This document shows positions 34,241 through 42,207 of a stretch of 64,000 nucleotides of DNA, piece by piece. A model generated the notes under the pieces. It worked only from the letters and a program-made list of their open reading frames with translations, ran no database searches and was not told the DNA's origin. The translations under genes were made by a program, and so were the position numbers. Each line of letters opens with the position of its first letter. Position 1 is the first letter of the stretch. The stretch is from positions 744,001 to 808,000 of the forward strand of contig NZ_CP075715.1 in assembly GCF_024584805.1 (NCBI RefSeq), given 5' to 3'. Source of the DNA: Streptomyces sp. FIT100. GTDB taxonomy: Bacteria; Actinomycetota; Actinomycetes; Streptomycetales; Streptomycetaceae.

Positions 34241-34640
34241 GTTTTGCCGGGGTGGTCCGGGGTGGTCTGCGGGTCGTGATGACGCAGCAAGGACGTGGCC
34301 TCCGCAGCAGGCAGTTGCGTGCACCGACTGGCTCTTCGAATGCCTGCGTGGGCGAACGTGGCACGCTGCTCGGTTGGCTCCTCCAGCTCGAATCCCTGTC
34401 GGGCCTGCAGATTCGGCGAGTCTGCCACCGACGCTCGCGGCTTTCCAAGTAGGCACCGTAACATGTCAGTTGATCGGCAAAAATCGGTGCATGCCTTGCA
34501 TGTGACGGCCTTGACGGAGTGTCCGATTCGCTACAACAATTGCTGCCTGATCCTGATCTGCCAACTACGTGGCGACGAGGAAGGGTTGGCTGCGGGCAAG
34601 GCAAGAGTGCGAGTCGGACCGTCGAGCATCAAGAGGCAAT
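34241..34640. other. Region between the IS481 remnant and the radical SAM gene
   Basis: No gene is supported. It should contain the promoter of the RiPP operon. A short piece at about 34376-34405 vaguely resembles a tRNA T-arm but does not fold as one. Confidence 0.4.
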
Positions 34641-36869
34641 GTGAGACAACTCTTCCTGTATCCGATCACTGGCCTCTACAACGAGTGCCACGATGTCGAC
34701 CACGCGGCCCTCCGGGACGCGGTGCCGCCGACTGCCGGCGACCCACGCGCGCTGGCCGACGTCAACAACCTCTGGTGGCAGCATGTTTTGGAGCCGGAGG
34801 CTGTGCGCGCAGCCGTGGGCATGCTCGACCGTCTGATGCGTCCTGGCGACGCGCATCCGGCCGCATGGGAGGCCATCGTCGCGGCGCCCGAGAAGTTCGT
34901 GGACGAAGTCGTCAGGGCGCCACGGGCACTGGTGGATCTGGGGGCGGGACCGCGGGCCGCGTTCCGGGCGCTGGAGACCCTTCAGCTCTACACGGACATC
35001 CACTCGGCCACGATCGGCCGCCCCTTCGAGCTGTCGCTTCAGGAAGGCTATGTCGTCAACGAGCTCTCCTCGCTTGAGCTCGTCCAGTCGGCGCTCGTCC
35101 CGGGCTCCAATCCCTATCTGCCGTTCCTGAGGGAATTCGTCTTCCCCGTCATAGAGGACAGCCCCCCGGACATTGCCTGGATCGTGGGCCGCATCAAGAT
35201 GTCGACCATGGCCATGGCCATGAGGATCAAGGAAGTCAATCCGTCCTGTCACGTGTCCGTGGTGGGGCACTCGAGCGAGTACTACTCACTCAACAAGATC
35301 ACCAAGTATCTCCGGACCAACAGCCAGCTCTTCAGTGAGATCGACAGCATCGTCCTCGACGACTTCGACAACACACCCCGGCTGCTGCGCGAAGCCCTCG
35401 AAGGTGGCGACCCGCTGGAGTCGGTCCCCAACCTGATGTACCGCGAGGGCGATCGCATCCACCAGACCGGCTACGTGGTGGCCGACCGGGCGTTGGACGC
35501 CGACCTGCGCAGTGCGCCGCCACGCGACGAGTACGCCGATATGACGGCACCGAGCCTCTCCGTGGCGGAGACACGACTGTGGCCGGCCGCTCAGTGCTAC
35601 TGGAACAACTGCAACTTCTGTGCGATCAACCGCCGTTACAACACCCTTCCGCGCAATAGCTTCTCGCTGGAGCACGAACGGGCGGAGCTGATGCTGCGCC
35701 TCGCGGAGCAGGGGACGTCGTACCTGTGGTCCGTTGACGAGGCCATCCCCCCGGTCAACCTCGGGATCCTCGCCCAGGAGCTGATCGCCCTGGGCTCGCC
35801 GCTGGTCTGGGAGACCCGCAGCAAGATCGACCGCAACTTCTCGCCCGAGATCTGCACAGACCTCGGCAAGTCTGGTCTGCGGGAGATCCGGCTGGGATTC
35901 GAGTCCGCGAGTCCTCGTGTTCTGGCACTGATGGGCAAGTACCCCGAGGGTTGGTCACTCGACCTGGTCGAGAAGATCGTCTCGCGTTTTCACGCCGCCG
36001 GTGTCTCGGTGCATTTCCCCACCATCGTCGGGTTCCCCGGCGAGACTCCGGAAGAGCGCCGTGAGACGTACGAGTTCCTCGAGCACCTGGTATCCCAGTA
36101 CCCCAGTGTCACCTTCAACGTGAACATTCTCGGCTTCGACGTCGCCAGCAAACTCTTCGAGGACTACGAGGAGTTCGGCGTCACCACCCTGAGGTGGCCG
36201 ACGCCGACGAAGTACTTCCTGGGGAACCTGATCGATTGGGACTGCGCCGAAACGCCCTTCGACTACGGCCGGCTGGACCAGGAACGCAACGAGTTCATGC
36301 GGCAGGTCCTCTACCCTTGGATGCCCGCATCAGCCAGCATCCCCCCGTACATCTTCTACCGTCTGACCGAGACCTCCCGTGCCACGATGGTGTGGAAGTC
36401 CCAGCGAGCGGCGACCGGGCGATGGCGTGAACCGGCGCTGTCCGCGGACCTGTCACAGGAGATCCGGACCAGCCCCTCGCTGGTGGCCATGGGGCCTTTC
36501 AAGAAGAGCTCGTACGCCACCGAGGAACACTACGCCTGCTATGTCTGGCAGACCCATCATGCCTTCGAGTGCGACGGGCCCACCGCCGGCCTGTTGGAGT
36601 TCCTCACTGAGCCCCACTCCCTCGCCGAAGCGGCCCAGGCGACGGGGCTGACGCCCGAGGAGACGGGCGCGGTCGTCAGGGCGCTCTCGGCCATCGGCGC
36701 GGTTGTCACGGCATCCACCGACGACGTCCCGGTGAGCCTGCCCGTCTTCGCACCCGCTCCCCGACGCTGGCACGCCCTTGCGGGGCCGGCTCCGGCCCCA
36801 CGCAAGCGCATCAGCGCCCAACGCAAGCAGGACCTCACGCTCACACTGGGGAGGACATCGTCGACATGA
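34641..36869 (+). CDS. Radical SAM enzyme with cobalamin-binding-like domain (RiPP maturase candidate)
   Basis: The 742-aa protein starts at GTG 34641, behind AGAGG. Residues about 170-276 resemble a B12-binding Rossmann domain of cobalamin radical SAM enzymes (DIAWIVGRIKMSTMAMAMRIKE, VSVVGHSSEYYS, IDSIVLDDFDNTP, SVPNLMYREGDRI). The cluster motif CYWNNCNFC (C319, C324, C327) is CX4CX2C, not the usual CX3CX2C. It recalls the CWWxxxxxCxFC motif of 'RiPP maturation radical SAM protein 1'. Barrel motifs follow (VWETRSKIDRN, LREIRLGFESASPRVL, VHFPTIVGFPGETPEE). The last 100 residues include a small winged-helix-like unit (LAEAAQATGLTPEETGAVVRAL). Its stop overlaps the precursor ATG. I infer that it modifies the glycine core. 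Confidence 0.85.
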   Translation: MRQLFLYPITGLYNECHDVDHAALRDAVPPTAGDPRALADVNNLWWQHVLEPEAVRAAVGMLDRLMRPGDAHPAAWEAIVAAPEKFVDEVVRAPRALVDLGAGPRAAFRALETLQLYTDIHSATIGRPFELSLQEGYVVNELSSLELVQSALVPGSNPYLPFLREFVFPVIEDSPPDIAWIVGRIKMSTMAMAMRIKEVNPSCHVSVVGHSSEYYSLNKITKYLRTNSQLFSEIDSIVLDDFDNTPRLLREALEGGDPLESVPNLMYREGDRIHQTGYVVADRALDADLRSAPPRDEYADMTAPSLSVAETRLWPAAQCYWNNCNFCAINRRYNTLPRNSFSLEHERAELMLRLAEQGTSYLWSVDEAIPPVNLGILAQELIALGSPLVWETRSKIDRNFSPEICTDLGKSGLREIRLGFESASPRVLALMGKYPEGWSLDLVEKIVSRFHAAGVSVHFPTIVGFPGETPEERRETYEFLEHLVSQYPSVTFNVNILGFDVASKLFEDYEEFGVTTLRWPTPTKYFLGNLIDWDCAETPFDYGRLDQERNEFMRQVLYPWMPASASIPPYIFYRLTETSRATMVWKSQRAATGRWREPALSADLSQEIRTSPSLVAMGPFKKSSYATEEHYACYVWQTHHAFECDGPTAGLLEFLTEPHSLAEAAQATGLTPEETGAVVRALSAIGAVVTASTDDVPVSLPVFAPAPRRWHALAGPAPAPRKRISAQRKQDLTLTLGRTSST

Positions 36870-37126
36870 TCAGAATCATGGCAGGAACTCTCACGCCGCT
36901 GCCCGCTACGGAGCACGAGGAAGCAGCCGAGCCCGACATCCGCCGTCACGTGCGGCTGCTTGGCTCCCCACTCGACGGCGGCCCTCCGCAGGCCGACGCC
37001 GACTGGAGCCAGGTGCAGAAGTACGCGATCAGCATGCGTGGTGGGGGCGGCGGCGGTGGTGGAGGCGGTGGCGGGGGAGGAGGAGGCGGGGGTGGTGGCG
37101 GTGGTGGAGGCGGCGGCGGTTGGTAG
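36866..37126 (+). CDS. Candidate RiPP precursor with a (Gly)27-Trp core
   Basis: The 86-aa peptide starts within the radical SAM stop codon (ATGA). Residues 1-58 form a plausible leader (acidic EHEEAAEPDIRRHVRLLG, then WSQVQKYAISMR). Residues 59-85 are 27 consecutive glycines and residue 86 is Trp, followed by TAG. The glycine codons are a mixture of all four synonyms (10 GGC, 9 GGT, 5 GGA, 3 GGG), so the tract is not a simple replication-slippage run and is probably selected at the protein level. Position, size and coupling fit a precursor whose C-terminal core is modified by the radical SAM and 2OG enzymes. I know of no characterised product of this kind. Confidence 0.8.
   Translation: MIRIMAGTLTPLPATEHEEAAEPDIRRHVRLLGSPLDGGPPQADADWSQVQKYAISMRGGGGGGGGGGGGGGGGGGGGGGGGGGGW
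37076..37086 (+). promoter_or_regulatory. Ribosome binding site formed by glycine codons of the precursor
   Basis: GGAGGAGGAGG, read as Gly-Gly-Gly in the precursor frame, lies 5-8 bases before the GTG codons at 37092 and 37095 in the next gene's frame. It is the best Shine-Dalgarno sequence in the cluster. Confidence 0.6.
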
Positions 37127-37760
37127 TCCCAGGGCGGCGGCAGCGCGGCACTGCCCTGAGCATCCGCTTCCGGAGCCGGCTCGCACCTGGATCGAGGACT
37201 TCGTAGCGGCACCGCACCCGCAGCTGGGCCGTCCGGGGGCCATCTGTCCCAACCTCCCCTTCATTCTCGCGCGACGGCAGCTGTACTGGGGCTCCGTCGA
37301 CTACGCCGCGGTCGGGAGCGGTGCGATGCCACCGGCCCGCACGCTGACCGTCCTGTTCAGGCAGGCGCTGGCCGAAGCGGCCCGGATCATCGCGGAGTCC
37401 GGTGACACGTACCGGACCGCTGTGGTCTGGGTGATCGAGTCGGCGCCGCCGCACACCCACCGGTCCGTGATCGAACCCGCCTTCCAGGCGATCCGGAGCG
37501 AAAGCATTGCGGCGGGGATCATGGTCGGCTGCTTCCATCCCTACCGCCGCCGGCGCAGCAGAGTGCAGCCCGAGCTGGCGACGATGAGATCACCGGTCCC
37601 GATGATTGCCATGCGCCGTCTGCTGCGCGGTGACCTCGATTCGGTGAGGGATGAACCGGACTCGAGGCGGGCCTTTGACGAGTACTTCACTGCTCACGAC
37701 CGAGATCGCCGATCACGAGCAAGGCCGCCGCTCACGGCTGAGAGCACCGATGATGAATGA
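37095..37760 (+). CDS. DUF6875-like protein encoded in the RiPP cluster
   Basis: The roughly 221-aa protein has a conserved-looking core TWIEDFVAAPHPQLGRPGAICPNLPFILARRQLYWGSVD (about residues 29-68) with a Cys-Pro motif, then a helix (LFRQALAEAARIIAES) and VVWVIES. The C-terminus is basic. It resembles, from memory, proteins labelled DUF6875 that accompany biosynthetic genes; its biochemical role is unknown. The start is one of several GTG codons (37092, 37095, 37101, 37104) inside the glycine tract of the precursor; 37095 is chosen for spacing to GGAGG. Its 3' end overlaps the convergent hydrolase by 29 bases. Confidence 0.65.
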   Translation: MAVVEAAAVGSPRAAAARHCPEHPLPEPARTWIEDFVAAPHPQLGRPGAICPNLPFILARRQLYWGSVDYAAVGSGAMPPARTLTVLFRQALAEAARIIAESGDTYRTAVVWVIESAPPHTHRSVIEPAFQAIRSESIAAGIMVGCFHPYRRRRSRVQPELATMRSPVPMIAMRRLLRGDLDSVRDEPDSRRAFDEYFTAHDRDRRSRARPPLTAESTDDE

Positions 37761-38640
37761 GGTCAAAGAACCGGGCGGAGTTCTCGTGGAAGACGCGCCT
37801 CAGGTCACCGTCCTTGACGTCCAGGGCCGCCAGCTTCGTCCGAGCGTCGAGCGCGAGGAGGAACCCCGGATCCGATGGCCCCGTCGCACCCCGAAAAACC
37901 ACCCGGCCGCTGCGTACCGACCAGGACCGGTCTCCGGAGACAACGAGCCTGTCGCCGTAGCCCAGTTCGACCAACTCCTTCACCAAGTTCATCCGGGCCG
38001 TGTCGGCGGTGCTCGTCAGGGGCGTGATGTCCGTGACGCAGAGCAGAGCTCCCTCGTCGAGGCAGGCTCGCATGGATCGCAGCACCTCGTCGAAGGGCTT
38101 TCGTCGCCGCCCTTTCAGCTCCAGTTCGGGGTGGCTGAGCATCACGCGGTGCGGCTCCACGCCCAGCGAGCGCAGAAGACGCAGGTGCTCAAGGGCTCCG
38201 CTCGGCGAGTGGGTGACGATAGGCAGCCCGGTGCTTCGGTGAACCGCCGCCACAGCCCGGAAGGCGTTGCCCTCGAAATCCGACAGGGTTCCTTGATGGG
38301 CCGCGACCTTCACAGCGGCCACGTGAACACGTCCCCGCAGACGGGCCCGCTTCCGCAGAAGCCGTTGTTCCAGCCGCGTGGCCGACAACTCCCTGACCGG
38401 TCGACTGACCGAATGGGAAAGGTAGTACCCCACACAGGCGTGGACGCGCACGGGAACGTCGCTGATCAGATCCGCATACCGGAGGGGATCGATGTAAGCC
38501 GTCAGGTCAACGATGTCCGTGACCCCGGCGCGTGCGGCGCGCGACAGCTCCTCACGCAGGAACTCCGCGGTCAACGCCTCCCTGCCACCCGGAAACCGGG
38601 AGAACACGTGTTCATGCGGCAGGATGACCGGAGATTCCAT
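37732..38640 (-). CDS. Phosphotriesterase-like metal-dependent hydrolase
   Basis: The 302-aa protein keeps the metal ligands of the phosphotriesterase/amidohydrolase superfamily: HEH (H9, H11), the carbamylated lysine K111 in VKVAAHQG, H144 in VTHSPSG, H170 in LSHPELE and D237 in VSGDRSW. Members hydrolyse lactones, esters or peptides using a binuclear zinc centre. It is divergent from the oxygenase gene and convergent with the DUF6875-like gene. Within a peptide cluster it might act on a modified peptide or on the released leader, but that is inference. The start is uncertain because no clear ribosome binding site precedes ATG 38640 or the two ATGs just upstream. Confidence 0.8.
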   Translation of the reverse strand: MESPVILPHEHVFSRFPGGREALTAEFLREELSRAARAGVTDIVDLTAYIDPLRYADLISDVPVRVHACVGYYLSHSVSRPVRELSATRLEQRLLRKRARLRGRVHVAAVKVAAHQGTLSDFEGNAFRAVAAVHRSTGLPIVTHSPSGALEHLRLLRSLGVEPHRVMLSHPELELKGRRRKPFDEVLRSMRACLDEGALLCVTDITPLTSTADTARMNLVKELVELGYGDRLVVSGDRSWSVRSGRVVFRGATGPSDPGFLLALDARTKLAALDVKDGDLRRVFHENSARFFDLIHHRCSQP

Positions 38641-38727
38641 GCGGGGCATCATACCGATGCGGTTCTTCGGCAAAGCACGGCAAGGACGCCACCCCGACCG
38701 CTGACAAAACTGCCGATGGGATGATCG

Positions 38728-39666
38728 ATGGCCAAGGTCCCGGTGATCGACCTGGACGCCGATCCCGAACTGGAGGGACGCAGAGTCTGGGGAATCCTGC
38801 GCGACGAAGGGTACTTCTACCTCACCGGATCCAAAGTCGCCGACGTGGACCTCGAAAAACTGGTGGCGGTGGCGGAGGAATTCTTCCGTATGCCGGTCAG
38901 CGAGAAAATGAAGTTCCACATCAGCGGATCAGCCTGCCACCGAGGCTACTACCCGCCTGGCGAAGAAGGACCTGCTGATGGAATACCCGACCTCAAAGAA
39001 GGGTACGACTCCGGCCTGTTCGAGATCCGATCCGGTCGCGACGATCACACCACCTCGTCGCCGGGCTGCTCTCCTCCCGTACCCGGTTTTCTGGCCACAG
39101 TGAACAGCTACCACTCGGCCATGACTGATATCGCGCACGCCCTGTCCGTGGTCGTCGCCCACGCCATAGGCATGCCTGACCGGTTCTTCCTCGAACGTTC
39201 TCAGAATCCGCCCAATCAGCTGCGCCTGCTGCACTATCCGGCAAGCCCCACCCCGCGCCAGGGAGTCGGAACCCACAAAGACTTCGAGTGCTTCACACTG
39301 CTGGCCTCCACCGGACCGGGACTCGAAGTCGAACGGTCGGACGGCGCCTGGATCCTGGTCCCACCCCGCCAGGACACGCTGGTCGTCACCACCGGGGAGA
39401 TGCTCGAAATCCTTACCAACGGTGCCCTCCTCGCCGCACGCCACAGAGTGGGGTGGATCCGCGAAGACAGATATTCCTTCCCGTACTTCTTCAGCCTTGA
39501 CCGGAATATCCTGGTGGAGCCGCTCGATCGATTCGTTGGCCCCGAAGGCACCCACTACGCATCGCTCACCGCCGGAGACCATCTCCAGGCCCGGACATCT
39601 CAGGTCTTCCGGTATCTGAGGAACAGAGAACAGGGCAAGCGCGATCACTTGCAGCAGCAGTCCTGA
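38728..39666 (+). CDS. 2-oxoglutarate/Fe(II)-dependent oxygenase (isopenicillin N synthase family)
   Basis: The 312-aa protein has the family N-terminus (VPVIDLDADP, GYFYLTG) and the iron triad H183-x-D185 (GTHKDFE) and H239 (ARHRVGW). The 2OG/substrate clamp R248-x-S250 (DRYSFPYFF) follows. Such enzymes hydroxylate, desaturate or cyclise substrates. Its position as the last gene of the putative RiPP locus suggests that it acts on the radical SAM product, for example by hydroxylating or oxidising glycine residues. The ATG lies closely behind GGGATGAT, so initiation is plausible but not strong. The hydrolase gene is divergent from it. Confidence 0.88.
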   Translation: MAKVPVIDLDADPELEGRRVWGILRDEGYFYLTGSKVADVDLEKLVAVAEEFFRMPVSEKMKFHISGSACHRGYYPPGEEGPADGIPDLKEGYDSGLFEIRSGRDDHTTSSPGCSPPVPGFLATVNSYHSAMTDIAHALSVVVAHAIGMPDRFFLERSQNPPNQLRLLHYPASPTPRQGVGTHKDFECFTLLASTGPGLEVERSDGAWILVPPRQDTLVVTTGEMLEILTNGALLAARHRVGWIREDRYSFPYFFSLDRNILVEPLDRFVGPEGTHYASLTAGDHLQARTSQVFRYLRNREQGKRDHLQQQS

Positions 39667-39924
39667 GAGGTCGTCGTCAACGGCCTGATCGCCGGCCGCG
39701 CCCACAGCCCGAGGGACATCGTCGATCTCATGCGCCATGTCGGCCTCGACCCGGACCAGTTCGACCTCAAGCGCAGCGCGTCGCCCAGCGCAAGCAGGCC
39801 GCCCTGGTGCCGCACAGGACTCGGCCTTCGTCGAGTGGCGGCGATCAGTTGACCGGGCGCGACGTCCGTCCTGTTGCAGTCGGCCACGGTGCAGTGAAAG
39901 TAGACCTCCCCCTCGGACCCCCAC

Positions 39925-39964
39925 CAGATGGTGGCCGTATCGATCAGATGGTGGCCGTATCGAT
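39925..39964 (+). repeat. Perfect 20-base tandem duplication
   Basis: CAGATGGTGGCCGTATCGAT occurs twice head to tail without mismatch, suggesting a recent duplication in non-coding DNA. Confidence 0.9.
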
Positions 39965-40244
39965 CTTGATGCTCACGGTCACGTTGTTGCGAACCTGGTG
40001 GATGACCTTGGTCGACGGGACGCTGTTCGTTGTGTCGCCGCAGTGGTAAGAGGCCGGGGGGACCCACGCCAACGTGCAGTTCAGAGAGCCAGACGTGCGA
40101 AACGCGCTCCAAGGCGAGCTCTCTGGGGGGTGCTCACAACCCGTCCTTGAGGTTGCCCGTGCCCGTGCCGCCGCTGATCAGATACGAGACCATCGGGTGT
40201 GCTCGGGGTACCCCCACGGGTGTGTCTACGGGGTCTGGCCTGCG

Positions 40245-40296
40245 CGTATGACGCCTGCCCCGGTCGTGTCCGACGCGGCGGACGGGGCGTCATACG
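40245..40296. repeat. Inverted repeat with 11-bp arms
   Basis: CGTATGACGCC (40245-40255) pairs with GGCGTCATACG (40286-40296) across a 30-base loop. It could be a terminator or an operator. No adjacent gene makes the choice clear. Confidence 0.5.
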
Positions 40297-40744
40297 GCGG
40301 GACCTTGAGCGCCATGCTCGAAGGGTGCAACGGCCTGCGGGTGCAGGCCCGTGTCCCGCATCCAGCGGTAGCCGTGCGCGAGGAACGCGACCGCGTGTCG
40401 GCCAGCGTCCGACGCGGTCATGACAGTGCTCATGAGCACTGCGAGATCGTCCGACAGGGGCTGGTCAACGCGGACGGGCATCCGGCGTCGCGCGGTACCA
40501 GCGTGCGGCGCGCGTCCCACGCTTCGAGGTGGGCGAAGCCCTTGCCGTCCCGGCCGACGCGGGACGGGTGGATGCCCTTCGGATCAAGGCGCCGTTCGGT
40601 GGTTGCACACCGGGCGGCGCCGCCGTCTGACACGCGTCTCGCAGACGTGAGGCGTGAGACGGGCCCGGGCGCCCCTGACCTGCGGTTTTGTCACCGCTAT
40701 GGACGATTCGTTGCAGTGATGGACGGAAGGTAAACTCCGTTCAC

Positions 40745-42178
40745 GTGACTGCAAAGCCTCGCATCCCCAATGTTCTGGCCGGCCGCTACGCCTCCGCGGA
40801 GCTCGCCGTCCTGTGGTCCCCCGAGCAGAAGGTGAAGCTGGAGCGTCAGCTCTGGCTCGCCGTGCTGCGCGCGCAGAAGGACCTCGGGATCGAGGTGCCG
40901 GACGCCGCGCTCGCCGACTACGAGCGCGTGCTCGACCAGGTCGACCTGGGCTCCATCGCGGAGCGCGAGAAGGTCACCCGGCACGATGTGAAGGCCCGAA
41001 TCGAGGAGTTCAACGCCCTCGCCGGGCACGAGCACGTACACAAGGGCATGACCTCGCGCGATCTCACGGAGAACGTGGAGCAGCTGCAGATCCGGCTCTC
41101 GCTGGAGCTGATGCGGGACCGCACGGTCGCCGTTCTCGCCCGCCTCGGCCGGCTGGCCGGGGAGTACGCGGAGCTGGTCATGGCCGGCCGCTCGCACAAT
41201 GTCGCGGCTCAGGCGACGACGCTCGGCAAGCGTTTCGCCACGGGCGCCGACGAGCTGCTGGTGGCGTACGGGCGTCTTGAGGAGCTGCTCGGCCGCTACC
41301 CGCTGCGCGGGATCAAGGGCCCGGTGGGCACCGCCCAGGACATGCTGGACCTGCTCGGCGGGGACGCGGCGAAGCTCGCCGAGCTGGAGCAGCGGATCGC
41401 GGGCCACCTCGGCTTCGCGCACGCCTTCACCTCCGTGGGCCAGGTCTATCCGCGCTCGCTCGACTACGACGTCGTCACGGCGCTGGTGCAGCTTGCCGCC
41501 GCGCCGTCCTCGCTGGCGAAGACGATCCGCCTGATGGCCGGGCACGAGCTGGTCACCGAGGGCTTCAAGCCCGGGCAGGTCGGCTCGTCCGCGATGCCGC
41601 ACAAGATGAACACCCGCTCCTGCGAGCGCGTCAACGGCCTCATGGTGATCCTGCGCGGCTACGCGTCGATGACGGGCGAGCTGGCGGGCGACCAGTGGAA
41701 CGAGGGCGACGTCTCCTGCTCGGTGGTGCGCCGGGTCGCGCTGCCGGACGCGTTCTTCGCGTTCGACGGGCTGCTGGAGACGTTCCTCACGGTCCTGGAC
41801 GAGTTCGGCGCGTTCCCCGCGGTCGTCGCCCGCGAACTCGACCGCTATCTCCCCTTCCTCGCCACCACCAAGGTGCTGATGGGCGCGGTGCGCGCCGGGG
41901 TCGGCCGCGAGGTCGCCCACGAGGCCATCAAGGAGAACGCGGTCGCCTCCGCGCTGGCGATGCGCGAGCAGGGTGCCGAGCGCAACGAGCTGCTGGACAA
42001 GCTCGCCGCGGATGAACGCATTCCGCTGGACCGGGCCCAGCTCGACGCCCTGATGGCCGACAAGCTGTCCTTCACGGGTGCCGCCGGCGACCAGGTGGCC
42101 TCGGTGGTCTCCCGTATCGAGGAGATCGCGAAGCAGCACCCGGAGGCGGCCGCGTACGCCCCCGGGTCGATCCTCTGA
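40745..42178 (+). CDS. purB: Adenylosuccinate lyase
   Basis: The 477-aa enzyme catalyses two steps of purine synthesis: SAICAR to AICAR and adenylosuccinate to AMP, each releasing fumarate. It shows HKGMTSRDLTENVEQLQI (catalytic-base region), the fumarase-superfamily signature GSSAMPHKMNT and GDQWNEGDVSCS. The start is set at GTG 40745 (TAKPRIPNVLAGRYAS), the family N-terminus; GGAAGG is 14 bases upstream, rather far. Upstream lies the gene-poor region, so it is transcribed from its own promoter, probably with mug. Confidence 0.96.
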   Translation: MTAKPRIPNVLAGRYASAELAVLWSPEQKVKLERQLWLAVLRAQKDLGIEVPDAALADYERVLDQVDLGSIAEREKVTRHDVKARIEEFNALAGHEHVHKGMTSRDLTENVEQLQIRLSLELMRDRTVAVLARLGRLAGEYAELVMAGRSHNVAAQATTLGKRFATGADELLVAYGRLEELLGRYPLRGIKGPVGTAQDMLDLLGGDAAKLAELEQRIAGHLGFAHAFTSVGQVYPRSLDYDVVTALVQLAAAPSSLAKTIRLMAGHELVTEGFKPGQVGSSAMPHKMNTRSCERVNGLMVILRGYASMTGELAGDQWNEGDVSCSVVRRVALPDAFFAFDGLLETFLTVLDEFGAFPAVVARELDRYLPFLATTKVLMGAVRAGVGREVAHEAIKENAVASALAMREQGAERNELLDKLAADERIPLDRAQLDALMADKLSFTGAAGDQVASVVSRIEEIAKQHPEAAAYAPGSIL

Positions 42179-42207
42179 ACCGCATCTCCCCTGAACCGGA
42201 TCTTCCC

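Larger units (their letters stand above)
39667..40744. other. Gene-poor region between the RiPP cluster and purB
   Basis: No complete gene is supported. Just after the oxygenase stop a short frame reads VVVNGLIAGRAHSPRDIVDLMRHVGLDPDQF, which looks protein-like but has no start and is probably a gene remnant. A 20-base tandem duplication lies at 39925-39964, and an 11-bp inverted repeat lies at 40245-40296. A leftward frame at 40290-40520 (YRWMRDTGLHPQ) lacks a ribosome binding site. The purB promoter must be near the right end. Confidence 0.5.

Noticed and set aside
34370..34410. tRNA-like 3' end (CTCGAATCCCTG) as an attachment site for the RiPP region
   Set aside because: Arms do not pair as a T-stem or acceptor stem, and there is no integrase or matching direct repeat.
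37029..37126. Poly-Gly tract as a plain mononucleotide or trinucleotide slippage artefact
   Set aside because: All four glycine codons are mixed irregularly, and the tract ends in TGG TAG within a coupled ORF, which argues for selection on the peptide. An assembly problem cannot be fully excluded.
36946..37212. Poly-proline protein on the opposite strand of the Gly tract
   Set aside because: It is the exact complement of the glycine codons and has no start signal or coding context; the + strand peptide is coupled to the radical SAM gene.
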